This document shows positions 23,107 through 44,534 of a DNA stretch of 64,000 nt, in pieces. The notes under the pieces are model-generated. The model did not search any database, had not been told where the DNA came from, and worked only from the letters and a program-made list of their open reading frames with translations. Position 1 is the stretch's first letter. Each line of letters starts with the position of its first letter. The stretch spans positions 20,321,971 to 20,385,970 of the forward strand of contig NC_003070.9 of NCBI RefSeq assembly GCF_000001735.4, read 5' to 3'. The position numbers were made by a program, and so were the translations under genes. Source of the stretch: Arabidopsis thaliana (taxonomy: Eukaryota > Streptophyta > Magnoliopsida > Brassicales > Brassicaceae).

Positions 23107-23684
23107 ATCTTATCTATAATGTTTCAATTCTAAGTGGTAACATGCACACGTTTTAGAATCTATATAGTGGATATTTTCTCAATCAAGATTTAATTTTATG
23201 CATTTTATTGACTAATCTTTTAAAAACCAATTATGCAATCCGCATTTGCTTGATAGATTTGATTAAATTATATTTAATTAAAATAAAATGAAAATGTAAA
23301 ATCGATAAAAAACATACCGTAGAAAATTTGCGCACATCCAATAAGAAAATAGTGTGTATCACTGTATCCTTTTCTATATTTGAATGTCCCAAACTGAAGT
23401 TTGTATTCTTTCACTTGAATTGACTTGACTTACTTATTACGTGGTATATACATATATGAGTCTTCAACCATAAACATATCATTCGATGATGGGTGTTTTC
23501 TACGATCTACACTTGGCCTATCATAAACAATAGCAATCACTTACATGTGCCACAAAAACTTCTGACTCATTCACATACATATCTTGTTGAATTCTTATAA
23601 CCATGGATGTATTTGCATTGAACTCACACTCTCAAATTTCTTTGGAGTTTAATTCATTTGCTTCTCTTTTTCTTTCTTTTTTAA
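23107..23684. other. intergenic gap before the receptor-like gene
   Basis: AT-rich, with no TauE continuation and no other ORF. It would contain the promoter of the downstream receptor-like protein gene. Confidence 0.5.
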
Positions 23685-26600
23685 ATGTTATTTGCAATGA
23701 AAGGGAAGCGTTTCTTGGGCCAATACTTGATATGGGTGATATTATTGTTGGGGCAGCTCCATGAATGCAAAAGCTGCATTGAGAAAGAAAGAGTAGCTTT
23801 GTTGGATTTTAAGAAATATTGGATGTCCATTACGCAAGAATCGGACTTGGACTATGTTTTCCCTACTTGGAATAATGACACAAAGAGCGATTGTTGCCAG
23901 TGGGAGAGCATTATGTGCAATCCTACAAGTGGGCGGCTTATCAGGCTTCACGTTGGTGCTTCGAATTTAAAAGAGAATTCTCTACTAAATATTTCTTTAC
24001 TGCATCCCTTTGAAGAGGTTCGAAGTCTAGAATTATCAGCTGGGCTCAATGGCTTCGTTGATAATGTTGAAGGTATATATATATACTAGGGTTTTTACAT
24101 TCTAGACTATATACTGAAACAACTTTCTCTAATGCTTTAATTGCATATTCCCCTGCATCATATCAAAAGGTTATAGTATATGGCTCATTTCTAGCACAAA
24201 ATTACATCCATTAGTCAATCTTCTTCCTGAACTCTGTGTGGCTCTTAATACTATTTTGTTATAATATATACCTGAAATCACTGAATTAAGTGAATAGGGT
24301 AGACTACTTATTTTTCATTTCTCATATACTCTATTTATCCGCTTTTTGTTTGTAGGTTATAAAAGCTTAAGGAAATTAAAAAATTTGGAGATTCTGGATC
24401 TCTCTTATAATAATAGATTCAACAACAACATACTTCCATTTATTAATGCTGCTACGTCACTTACAAGCCTTTCTCTTCAAAATAACTCCATGGAAGGCCC
24501 TTTCCCTTTTGAAGGTGTGTTTCCAAAGGCTACAATTTGCTATCTCTTTCTTTTAGTTGTAATCACTAATTCTTATATTTTCTTTCAGAAATAAAAGACT
24601 TGACAAACTTGAAACTATTGGATCTTAGTAGAAACATACTAAAAGGCCCCATGCAAGGTAGCATCTACGTCAATCACCACTATCTATAAATAGATTAAAT
24701 TTTGTACATAACTGTTGAATTGGTTTTTTATCCATTTCTGTCATATCTATAAGGTGTTTGCTTTTGTATCTCTTTGTTTTGGGGCAGGGTTGACTCATCT
24801 GAAAAAGCTAAAAGCTTTGGATCTAAGTAACAATGTTTTTTCGAGCATAATGGAATTGCAAGGCAAGCTTTCTTTTTAATCTTTCTTTATGCATAAGAAA
24901 TGTCTCATGAACTATTATTCTCTTATTATTCTCAACATTTTGTTGTTTTCCAAACTATCTTTTTTTTGCAGTAGTTTGTGAAATGAAGAATTTGTGGGAG
25001 CTTGATCTTCGTGAAAATAAATTTGTAGGTCAGCTTCCTCTTTGTTTAGGTAGATTAAACAAGCTAAGGGTTCTTGATTTGTCATCCAACCAGCTAAATG
25101 GAAATCTACCATCTACTTTCAACAGACTCGAGTCCCTTGAATATCTATCATTATTAGATAACAACTTCACCGGCTTCTTCTCATTTGATCCACTCGCCAA
25201 CCTCACAAAGCTTAAGGTGTTCAAACTTTCATCAACATCAGATATGTTGCAAATCAAGACAGAGAGTGAGCCAAAATATCAATTTCAACTAAGTGTTGTT
25301 GTAATAAGAGTTTGCAGCTTGGAGAAAATCCCTTCCTTTCTGGTTGTTGGCAAACAATCCGGAACTTAAAGTATTACAGTTGCAGGATAATTTATTTACC
25401 ATCTTCCAGATGCCTGCTACAATAGTGCATGAGTTGCAGTTCTTGGATTTTTCAGTGAATGATATTAGTGGACTGCTCCCTGATAATATCGGTTATGCGC
25501 TTCCGAATCTGTTACGAATGAACGGCTCAAGAAATGGGTTTCAAGGGCATTTACCATCTTCTATGGGTGAGATGGTAAACATTACATCCCTTGATCTATC
25601 TTATAATAACTTCTCCGGGAAGCTACCTAGACGCTTTGTCACTGGTTGTTTTTCACTAAAACACTTGAAGCTCTCCCACAACAATTTTAGTGGCCATTTT
25701 CTTCCAAGAGAAACAAGCTTTACTTCCCTGGAAGAGTTGAGAGTTGATAGCAACTCATTCACTGGGAAGATCGGAGTTGGTTTGCTTAGCTCCAACACTA
25801 CGTTATCAGTTCTTGACATGTCCAACAATTTTCTAACGGGTGATATTCCAAGCTGGATGTCTAACTTATCTGGTTTAACTATCTTGTCGATATCAAACAA
25901 TTTTTTAGAAGGTACGATACCACCATCTTTGCTAGCCATTGGCTTTCTTTCTCTCATCGACCTATCGGGAAACTTATTATCTGGATCCTTACCGTCACGT
26001 GTTGGTGGGGAGTTTGGGATAAAATTGTTCCTACACGACAACATGCTCACGGGGCCGATTCCAGACACGTTGTTGGAAAAGGTCCAAATACTTGATTTAC
26101 GGTACAATCAACTTTCTGGGAGTATTCCACAATTTGTCAATACCGAGAGCATATATATTCTTTTAATGAAGGGAAACAACTTAACAGGATCTATGTCAAG
26201 GCAGCTCTGTGATTTGAGAAATATCAGACTTTTAGATCTTTCAGATAACAAGCTCAATGGCTTCATACCTTCATGTCTATATAATTTATCATTTGGACCA
26301 GAGGATACAAATTCATATGTAGGTACAGCCATAACGAAGATTACTCCGTTCAAGTTTTACGAATCCACATTTGTGGTAGAGGATTTTGTGGTAATATCCT
26401 CTAGTTTTCAAGAAATTGAAATCAAATTTTCAATGAAGCGAAGGTATGATTCTTATTTTGGAGCAACTGAATTCAACAATGACGTACTTGATTATATGTA
26501 TGGAATGGACCTATCAAGCAATGAGTTAAGTGGGGTTATCCCAGCAGAGCTTGGAAGTCTCTCAAAGCTACGAGTCATGAATTTATCTTGCAACTTCTTG

Positions 26601-27062
26601 TCCAGTTCAATACCATCTAGCTTCTCCAATCTCAAGGATATTGAGAGCCTTGACCTTTCGCATAACATGTTACAAGGAAGTATTCCTCAACAACTAACCA
26701 ACCTTTCTTCTCTTGTTGTCTTTGATGTGTCTTACAATAATTTATCCGGAATCATTCCCCAAGGAAGGCAGTTTAATACCTTTGACGAGAAAAGCTACTT
26801 GGGAAATCCTCTTCTTTGTGGACCACCGACCAATAGAAGTTGTGATGCTAAGAAGACCTCAGATGAATCAGAAAATGGAGGAGAAGAAGAAGATGATGAA
26901 GCTCCTGTTGATATGTTGGCCTTCTATTTTAGTAGTGCTTCGACTTATGTAACTACATTGATAGGCATTTTTATACTTATGTGCTTTGATTGTCCTTTGC
27001 GTCGAGCATGGCTCCGCATTGTCGATGCTTCCATCGCCTCAGTCAAAAGTATGTTGCCTTAA
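23685..27062 (+). pseudogene. RPP27: RPP27-type LRR receptor-like protein gene, frame interrupted
   Basis: Cell-surface immune-type receptor-like protein with a signal peptide, LRRNT domain, about 25 extracellular LRRs, acidic spacer, TM helix and short basic tail, and no kinase. RPP27 is the known downy-mildew resistance gene of this locus (recalled as At1g54470/At1g54480). Exons: 23685-24072, 24356-24514, 24589-24657, 24788-24862, 24972 onward. All early introns are phase 1, and the one at 24863 has a GC donor. An alternative start is 23697 (MKGKRFLG, signal peptide). After SLEKIPSFL at about 25343 the frame shifts: it ends at TAA 25367-25369 after 362 codons. The LRR sequence resumes in another frame at LLANNPELK and is open to 27062. 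Relatives carry an extra LRR segment here, so a small deletion is inferred. The TM segment lies around 26940-26990. Confidence 0.82.
25301..25385 (+). other. candidate 85-nt intron restoring the receptor frame
   Basis: GTAATA at 25301 and TTACAGTTGCAG ending at 25385 bracket 85 nt. Removing them joins codon-complete ends: the upstream frame has phase 0 at 25301 and the downstream frame has phase 0 at 25386. The break would be bypassed, and the spliced gene would have 898 codons. Relatives have coding sequence here, so this would be a newly recruited intron. Only transcript data can tell. Confidence 0.4.
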
Positions 27063-28078
27063 AATCATTTCACTTCAGTTTTTACGTACCATTGTGTTTC
27101 TATAACTATATTGCTTTGGATTTTACCTGACATGGTTAATAATAATGTGTGCTTTGGATTTTACCATACACGGTAATGAGTCGTATGGAAGAATTATTGT
27201 GTACGATCGATAGTTTTTTTTGACAGATTTATTCTTTTAGTGATAGAGAAAAAAGTAAGTAACAATTTTTTTTTAAGAGATATATATTTGGTAACGACAG
27301 AGCTGTTTCTTTCAATGGATTTATTTTTCATAGCGACATAGTTAATGTAACAAATTAATGACTAAAGTAGCACAACATTGACTCTAGACTTATTCTACGT
27401 CCTAGTAAATTTGTTAATTAATGGAATCAACTTTTAGAAATAGTTGTGACATAGTAAGTCCGTATTGGCTGTGATAGACTTGAGTCTGATTGAAATGGGA
27501 AAACGTTGATATGAAAGTGGTGACAAACTTAATATCACCAAACTAAATTACTAACTCTCTCATAACTATGAATATAACTGTCACAATTACAAGTATAACT
27601 CTATCATAACTCATAACTATATATGGTTAAATGAGTATGTAACTAACTATAGTTCACAAGGGTAATATATATAGTAAATTCTTGATTGCTAGATGCAGGA
27701 GGGTAAACTTGAACTTTGTTGTGGTATCTAGATACTTTCGGACAAATAACGTATAGGTGATGAAACAAAGTGCATATCTTATTGTACAGTTTTAGACTTT
27801 AATTTGGATAACCCTACTCATTGCCAAGGTTATTATCGTTTAGGGATATGATTTTGCAAAGATAATTCTCCCAATAGAAACTTAGGAACTTGCCGAGTTC
27901 TAAATTTCTAATGAAGAAAACCATATCTCATAAAATTTAAGAATTTGTGGCTTATTGTGTTAAGTTACTAAATCCTAGAGATGAATGCTTAGTTTGGTAA
28001 TAAAAACCAAGAAAATCTCATTACGTCACTTTGAGACCACAACTAAACCCGTTTGAACAAAGTGGGTAAAGTAAATCC

Positions 28079-28094
28079 GGCCCAATAAAGCCCA
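28079..28094 (+). promoter_or_regulatory. paired GGCCCA/AGCCCA elements upstream of XRN4
   Basis: GGCCCA and AGCCCA lie 10 bp apart, about 240 bp before the XRN4 start codon. Site II-type TGGGCY elements (read on the other strand) are bound by TCP factors in many housekeeping promoters. The role here is inferred. Confidence 0.45.
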
Positions 28095-28216
28095 TTTATT
28101 TCCAAGAGAATAATAATTAGAAACCGGAGAGACTTCACGGATAGGGTAAAAAAGAACTCAGAGGTTAATCGGAAAAATAAATATTTGGGGTGAAGAGAAG
28201 CTTCTTCTGCTCAATC

Positions 28217-28243
28217 ATGTCTAACAACTTTGGTGACAGCTAA
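28217..28243 (+). other. eight-codon upstream ORF before XRN4
   Basis: ATG TCT AAC AAC ... AGC TAA, closing 86 bases before the XRN4 ATG. It matters only if the transcript starts upstream of 28217. Confidence 0.5.
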
Positions 28244-28275
28244 AGAAAAACTAAGTTAGAAGAATATTTAGATAA

Positions 28276-34680
<6,405 letters not shown>

Positions 34681-35113
34681 GATATTAGTTGAGGCGCATA
34701 AGGAGGTTCTTCTGTACAGGTGAGTTCCTTTCTTTTGCTGCAATGGTCTTATGTATGGTAGCATCATCTGCCATCAGTTCTCTTAAATTTCTGGCTAAAG
34801 GCAAATGTATAATGTACCTTTGGACATTTCTTTTGTTATATATACTTATTACATTAAACTTGTTTAGAGTCCTTAAGAGATCTCTTGGCAATTGGATGTT
34901 ATTCGACTCTCTGTTTCTTCTACCGTGTTTCGCTATTGGTTTTAACATTTTCAAGTGTATTTCCTTACCTCTGGACTAACATTGTTAGATTTAAGGTTTT
35001 TCAGACCAGGCTTGCAAGTGGTAGTACAAATTGATGGAGAAGAATGGTGTATTGAAACATTATAAAATTGGTGGTAACATGATTTAACATAGTAATAGTG
35101 AGAAAATATTTAA
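34681..35113. other. convergent intergenic region XRN4/RBD1
   Basis: 433 bp shared by the 3' ends of XRN4 (+) and RBD1 (-). GT-rich sequence and AAT-rich poly(A)-type signals are present. Overlapping transcripts are possible. No ORF of note. Confidence 0.5.
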
Positions 35114-35701
35114 TCATTGAATGAAATAGCCACTCAAAAAAAGCGCAAAGAAGAGTAAAAGAGAGCCAAAGATTAAACCAGTCTTCTGACCAGAGGTAAG
35201 AGCATTACCACCAAGTCCATATTGCTGATTCTGAGCAAAACCAGCAATCTCAACCATTTTACTCTCAAAGAAACTCTGAGCAGCTCCACAAGTAGGACAT
35301 CTCCAATCTTCAGGCAACTTATCAAACTGAAAACCCGGTGGAATCGGGTACGATGGGTCACCCGCTGATTCATCGTACTTGTAACCACATGATCTACACT
35401 CATAGATTCCAGTGTTTAGAACAGCAAACTTCTCCTCCATTCTTCGTTTCTCTATAGTGTCTTCCACTTCTTTGGTCTCTGTCTCTTGGGTTTGGTCGGA
35501 AGAAGAAAGAGGCGTCGCGGCATCGTCTCTTGAAACGGCCAAGTAGCGAGAATGGTGAGATGGGTAAGAGATGGTGATGAAGATGTGGTGGTGAAGATGG
35601 TGTAGTTTCTTGCCATATCTGAGAAACGGTGTCGGTTTGATTAGAGAAGAATGGGGATGGGATTGAGAGAGGGGACAGAAGGAGAAGGTAGCACTCGCCA
35701 T
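35114..35701 (-). CDS. RBD1: plastid membrane-anchored rubredoxin RBD1
   Basis: Single-exon gene of 195 aa. A Ser/His-rich plastid transit peptide occupies roughly residues 1-60, followed by a charged linker (ETKEVEDTIEKRRMEEK). The rubredoxin domain has two iron-binding CxxC pairs: YECRSCGYKYD and WRCPTCGAAQ. A C-terminal TM helix (TGLIFGSLLLFFALFLSGYF) anchors it in the thylakoid. The conserved RBD1 rubredoxin is needed for photosystem II accumulation in plants and algae (recalled as At1g54500). A perfect palindromic G-box lies 123 bp upstream. It is convergent with XRN4 and intact in every visible feature. Confidence 0.95.
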   Translation of the reverse strand: MASATFSFCPLSQSHPHSSLIKPTPFLRYGKKLHHLHHHIFITISYPSHHSRYLAVSRDDAATPLSSSDQTQETETKEVEDTIEKRRMEEKFAVLNTGIYECRSCGYKYDESAGDPSYPIPPGFQFDKLPEDWRCPTCGAAQSFFESKMVEIAGFAQNQQYGLGGNALTSGQKTGLIFGSLLLFFALFLSGYFIQ

Positions 35702-35823
35702 GGTTGTCTTTACTTCTTATAATTTCGGAGTTTGGTCATTGTTAGAGACGGATGATCCATTGGAGAGGAGAGGTACCAAGGAGACTTATGCTTGGATAAG
35801 ATTTTTGAAAAGCATTGTGACAA

Positions 35824-35831
35824 CCACGTGG
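35824..35831. promoter_or_regulatory. palindromic G-box CCACGTGG upstream of RBD1
   Basis: CCACGTGG lies 123 bp before the RBD1 start codon. G-boxes bind bZIP/bHLH factors (HY5, PIFs) and are common in light-regulated photosynthesis genes, which fits RBD1. Binding is inferred. Confidence 0.6.
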
Positions 35832-36133
35832 CCTTTTTTCAATCCATCTTATTTCTTTACTCACCCCAAAAGTTTTATGAATATTGTTCAATAATTAATT
35901 TAACTCAAACTATTTTATTATTTAATTCATGATTGAAAAAAATATACTAAAATATATCATTCGTAATTGTTTTCTAGTAACCAATCATGGAGTTAGTATT
36001 TAATTAACTTGTGGTTTGACAAAGAAAAATTATACTAAAATATAATGTTATTAAAAACTTGTATACTTATTTTGTGAGGATAAATTTATTAGATTAAGAG
36101 ATAAAATGGAGTAATTAAATATTAGATGAACCA

Positions 36134-36309
36134 CAAATGCTAAGTGACTATCCAAATTTTATAATTCTGCTTCAAAGGCCAAAACTTGTTCTGCTAGTTC
36201 TAATTGACCGCTCCACCGGTAATATGTGGACCGGTCAAATGCTAAGTGACTATCCAAAATTTTATAATTCTGCTTCAATAGCCAAAACTTGTTCTGCTAG
36301 TTCTAATTG
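36134..36309. repeat. two 73-bp direct repeats with 102-bp period
   Basis: CAAATGCTAAGTGACTATCC starts both copies (36134-36206 and 36236-36309). They differ by one inserted A and a few substitutions. The 29-bp spacer contains two ACCGGT hexamers. Confidence 0.9.
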
Positions 36310-36632
36310 TCTTTGTCTCCCCACCTTCCTACCAAACAAAAAAATTATAGAGATTGGAAACTTTTATGAAGTCTATAGTAATACAAGTTATAAAAGGTGT
36401 TAACACTATCAAGTGTACAGATTACAAATGCAAAGCTACCGGTTCGACTAAAGCAAAGACCATCCAACGCAACCTACTAATACTGTTACTCATCTTTTAA
36501 AAGTGTCAGCCATCAAACTAAACCTAAACCAACTCTAGCTCCTGCAAATCCCAGAAGCATAACCCAGTTCTTTCTCTTCTCTCTTTTTGCTAAAACCGAA
36601 CTAAACCGAACGTTATGACAATGTGGAGCCTG

Positions 36633-40042
<3,410 letters not shown>

Positions 40043-40880
40043 CTAGCTTTGTTATTTTCTCACCTGGAAAATACAAATAACAGTGTGATACATCATGATA
40101 ACATTAGAAAGACGCAAGAATGTAAACCCCAAGTCAAGTTTCTATTTTTGATTAAGCAAATGAAAATAACAAGATATGACTTTAAGTTACATTAGAAAAG
40201 AGATTAACTTTAAGGCCAAAGAATCAAATACTTATTCCACAAAACCATTTGTTCAACTAAACAAGCTGTTACTCCGAAGAAATCATTACATTCTATGAAA
40301 ATAATAATCTAATTGCATCCACTTAGAAGCAAAAATAATGTAATTAGCATCAAATTAAAAAGACCCTAGAGAGCAAAACAGAGAAATTACAGAGGTAGAC
40401 AGAACAAACAAAACCTAGAACGCAACAAGACAGAGCAAACAATGAAACAATCTATGAAGAAGAATACTGACCCAAGAAATCAGAGAAAAAGATCTGATGG
40501 CGAGAGTTTAAGAGTTTAAGGAAAGAAGAAAGATACTTGCGAGAGTGATTAGTGGGGACGAAGATGACAAATTTGGTAGAGAGATAGTGGACAAGTGAAA
40601 GAAATTTAGATCCATTAATGGTGGCTTTGTGATGTCACAAAACTCTTATATATTCCATCACTTTAATAATATCTATAAATTCTATATTGTTTATATATAT
40701 TTATATAGATTTTAATCATTAGAATATGTAATATGTTATAAGCTTTTGAGACAGTTTACATCGGATTTTAAGCAACCAATTACAAATAAACATCTTATTA
40801 ATTAACATTTTTTTTTATCACATAAATTAACATTTTTAGATTTTAATATGTTCTGTATTAAGATATTTATGAAAATAAAC

Positions 40881-40902
40881 ATATATATATATATATATAT
40901 AT
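40881..40902. repeat. (AT)11 microsatellite
   Basis: Uninterrupted AT dinucleotides, flanked by C on the left and CTTTTTT on the right. Confidence 0.9.
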
Positions 40903-40987
40903 CTTTTTTAACTAAGTTTATTACAAAAAAAGAAGTCTAAGTTCTTGAAGTTGGTATCTTTGGAATTGGATATCTAATACATTTTAA

Positions 40988-41195
40988 GAGCATCTCCATC
41001 AGTAGTCTCTTACATAGTTTCTCATTAACTAAAAAGTATAAAATAATAATAAAAATAGAAGAGAGATATGAGAGAGATTGAGAATAGTTTCTCTGCAAAG
41101 AAAGTAATAATCGAGAAACTATCTGTATATGTGTGTGTTTATAATTGAACAGAAACTACATTAACTTTTAAAGTATCTTACCAATGAAGATGGCC
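40988..41195. mobile_element. possible Harbinger/Tourist-type MITE
   Basis: The left end GAGCATCTCCATCAGTAG and the right end, read on the minus strand as GGCCATCTTCATTGGTAA, match at about 12 of 17 positions. Deeper blocks (TAGTTTCTCATTAAC against TAGTTTCTGTTCAAT) also pair. TAA flanks both sides (40985-40987 and 41196-41198), the 3-bp target typical of PIF/Harbinger elements. At 208 bp and AT-rich with no ORF it fits a MITE. The ends are diverged, so this is tentative. Confidence 0.45.
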
Positions 41196-41549
41196 TAAAG
41201 CAGTATCTAATGGTTTGTAATTAATTACTAGCCTTGGAGTGCCTCTTTCAATTTCAGAGTTTTTATTTACATAAAAAGCAGCATAAGACCATGGTGATAT
41301 TCATTTGTATTGGACTTAGTATTGCTCATTGAGCTTGGTAATGGACTTTGACCGACAAAAAGAAAAAGAATTTCTGACTCATTTCAAATGGAGGTCGGTA
41401 CTTATAATAAACCGGTTTGAGGCATAAACCGATTGCAAAACCATACTTTATCCTAAAATCCACCGGAAAAAAAATCTCCCTCCAAATATATTTTCTCCAC
41501 ACTATCTTTGTCGTCTTCTTCCCCAAATGTTCTTCATCGCTCACCACAT

Positions 41550-41558
41550 AAACCCTAG
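41550..41558 (+). promoter_or_regulatory. telo-box-like motif before the DUF1517 gene
   Basis: AAACCCTAG lies 37 bp before the start codon at 41595, in the probable leader. Confidence 0.4.
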
Positions 41559-41594
41559 CGATCGATTTCTCCAGAAATCAACCAACAATCGTTC

Positions 41595-43904
41595 ATGGCG
41601 TCTTCTTCCACCTTTCTGGAATTAACTCCATTTCAATGGAATCAACCTCTCCCATACACACAACGACCCCATCATCGTACTGTTCTTCTCTACTCCAAAC
41701 CTCAAAGGAGATCAAATTCGATTCGTCTCCAAATCTCCGTCAAATACAAGCAATCAACATCTTCTTCAGATCCAGATTTGAGATCCAATTTCAATCCATT
41801 TGAACAAATCGCGATTCAGGTCAAAAAAGCGTTAGATTCGTTGAAGAAACCTGCTATAGCTGCGGTTTTACTTGGTTTGCTTTTGTTCTATGATCCTAAT
41901 TCGGCTTTAGCTGCGTCTGGTGGTAGAATTGGTGGTAATTCCTTCTCGTCGAGGTCTCGGAGCTCTTCTTCTTCTTCTTCGCAATCGTATTCTGTGCCGA
42001 GAACATCGAATCCGAGCTTTTCGTACTCTGCTAGGACCGCTCCGTACTATGGACCGTCACCTTTCGGTGGGGGTTTTGTGGGCCCGGCGGTTGGTTTTGG
42101 GTTTGGTGGTTTTTCGAGCTTCTCCTTGATTTTGGTTGGTTTCGCTGCGTTTGTTTTGGTCTCTGGATTCCTCTCAGATCGGTCACAGGATGATAGCATT
42201 TTAACAGATACTCAGAAAACTAGCGTCATTAAGCTACAGGTTTAGCTACAGTTTCTCCATAGCTTAGCTTTGTTATATACTACGAATGCTATTGATTCAT
42301 TGGAATAGCTAAGCATATGATAAGAACATGAGATTGAGACTGTGCTCTTATAGAACTATGGAAGTTATGATTTTTCCGTAGCTTTGTTATATTCAAGGAA
42401 TGGTATTTGTTCATTGGTATAGTTACGTATGGTCAGAACATGAGATTGAGAATTTGCTTTCTGTTTTAGGTGGGGTTGCTTGGTTTGGGGAGGACACTAC
42501 AACAAGATTTTAATCGTCTTGCTGAAAGTTCGGATACATCCACACCGGAGGGTCTGAGCTATGTTTTAACCGGTAACTTATTCTTTGATGTATCTTATTT
42601 GTATTACTCCATTATATATGAACAATGTTAAGACGTTTTCTTTTGTTTTAGAAAGATGTTGTGTGTGTTTCTGCAGCTTTGGTTGTATTAGTTGTGACAC
42701 TATTTTGTTTTGTGTGGTTTTACCGAATGTGTTCTTGAACTCCAATAGAATGAAAACCTGTGAGATAGGGCCAACAATTAGAAATAGCAAATTTAGAGCT
42801 AGTTGGATAGCTTTAGCATATAATATTTGTTATATTTGGTGAAAAATGTTGATCTGACTTGCATTACGGATGATTTTTCTATCATGAGTCAACATGCTTA
42901 ATCTACGTAAAAGCTTAAGGATTCAGGTAGCTAGTTTCATGATAAATGCTAAAGTAAAAACTACAGCTTTAAGGTTTCACGTTCAATATTGTGTGTTCTC
43001 AGTTTAGAATGTTCCGGAACTACATATTTCTCTCCCTAACCTGTTTGCTTTCGCTTCATTAATACCTCTCGTTTTCCTGTGATATATGTGGTTTTAATGT
43101 TTTTCCTGCCACTCATTTTTCTGTTTCTTACAGAGGCAACATTAGCTTTGCTGAGACACCCTGATTACTGCATCTCTTGTTATTCATCAGTAAGTATACT
43201 GGTTCTTTCATAAATGATTTGCGTGCTTATTCACCATTTAAGCCTGGTTCATTACCTTGGCTAGTAAATTCTAGGGTCATTCAGTAATCATGGATGCAGA
43301 GAAGAACCTAACCACTCTGCTTGTATTATTTTCTTTCAGGTGGATGTGAAGCCGAGTATAGAAAAGGGAGAGAAGCGATTTAATCAACTCTCCATTGAAG
43401 AACGAGGAAAATTTGATGAGGAGACACTTGTTAACGTGAATAGCATAAAGAGACAAAGCTCGAAGATTCGGAAAGCTAGCGGTTTCAGCAATGAATATAT
43501 TGTGGTAAACTTATTAAAACTCTCAATTGAATGTATACATAAACTTGTAACGATAGGTTGTTGTTCTTTGGTTTTGGTAACCGTTTAACAGAAAAGTGTT
43601 GTACATGTTCAGGTAACCATCTTGATGGCTGCAGAGGGTATACATAAACTGCCACCAATAAACGGAACTACAGATCTGAAGGAAGCCTTACTGAAACTCG
43701 GGTCAATACCAAGAAACAAAATAATGGTAAGAGATTCTGTACCCGTAAGTTACATATTCATGGGAAAGGTTTAGTCTAGTAAATGAAAGATGTAAAACAA
43801 AAATGTTGCAGGCAGTAGAAGTACTATGGACACCGCAGAACGAAGCCGACGCATTGTCAGAAAGGGAACTACTTGAAGATTACCCACTTTTGAGGCCTTT
43901 GTAA
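41595..43904 (+). CDS. plastid DUF1517 membrane protein
   Basis: Six exons, 41595-42239, 42470-42572, 43134-43189, 43340-43504, 43613-43726 and 43812-43904, give 1176 nt and 391 aa in frame. The N-terminus is Ser/Thr-rich and basic like a plastid transit peptide. A hydrophobic helix follows (AIAAVLLGLLLFYDPNSALA), then a Ser-rich run and a Gly/Phe-rich membrane segment around FGFGGFSSFSLILVGFAAFV. Downstream exons hold the globular part typical of DUF1517 proteins: LGRTLQQDF, LLRHPDYCISC and a C-terminal VLWTPQ motif. The molecular function is unknown. It is recalled as At1g54520. The Ser-rich TCTTCTTCT run is a probable site of length variation. Confidence 0.88.
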
Positions 43905-44534
43905 ATCATTGTGATAATACCAAATAGAACCAATCTCTTGTTAGACGGTACAGTTTCTTACTCTGTAAAGTGTAAAACACACCATAACTTTGTTTTTATA
44001 CCACAAACCTCTATGACCGGTTACCTAAACCGGAAATGAAGGCAATTAAGAATCAAATTTGATACCATTAATGATGCATTTAGTATTTGTGAAATCAAAA
44101 ACTTTTGTCTAACTTAAAAACTTTGTAATATCATCAATATTTCGTAAGGAAATAAAAATTCATTGTTATACTCAACATGTAAAATCATTTTAACTAACTA
44201 CACAAAATCTTCTAAAAAAAAATAGGTGTATATGCAAACTAAAACTGTAAATGTGAAGACATTTACATAGTTATCAGAAAATTAACATTAAAATCATATA
44301 ATTTTCAAGCTTAAAAATAAAATCAACAAGAAAAAACAAAAAACAAAACCAAAAAAAAAAAACTCATAATTTTAAAAGGTAGCTTATATTCTCTGTGGCA
44401 AAACATGCACGCAACATATTACTACGTTATCGAATCTTGTAGCATCATTTAACCAAACATCAAAGAAAAACAAAAAAATTCAAAGAGACTTTTTCCAAAT
44501 TCAGATCTCAAAACACGAATTCGAGAATTCTACG
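43905..44534. other. intergenic DNA before the small EF-hand gene
   Basis: AT-rich with poly-A tracts, and no ORF. It serves as 3' region of the DUF1517 gene and promoter of the EF-hand gene. Confidence 0.5.

Larger units (their letters stand above)
35702..36632. other. intergenic DNA between RBD1 promoter and NEK1 3' end
   Basis: This holds the RBD1 upstream region and a direct repeat pair at 36134-36309. A 64-codon ORF at 35700-35894 overlaps the RBD1 leader on the opposite strand and looks fortuitous. Confidence 0.5.

Noticed and set aside
25601..26107. 168-codon minus-strand ORF inside the receptor-like gene
   Set aside because: Antisense shadow of LRR coding sequence. The plus strand explains it fully and the translation has no domain.
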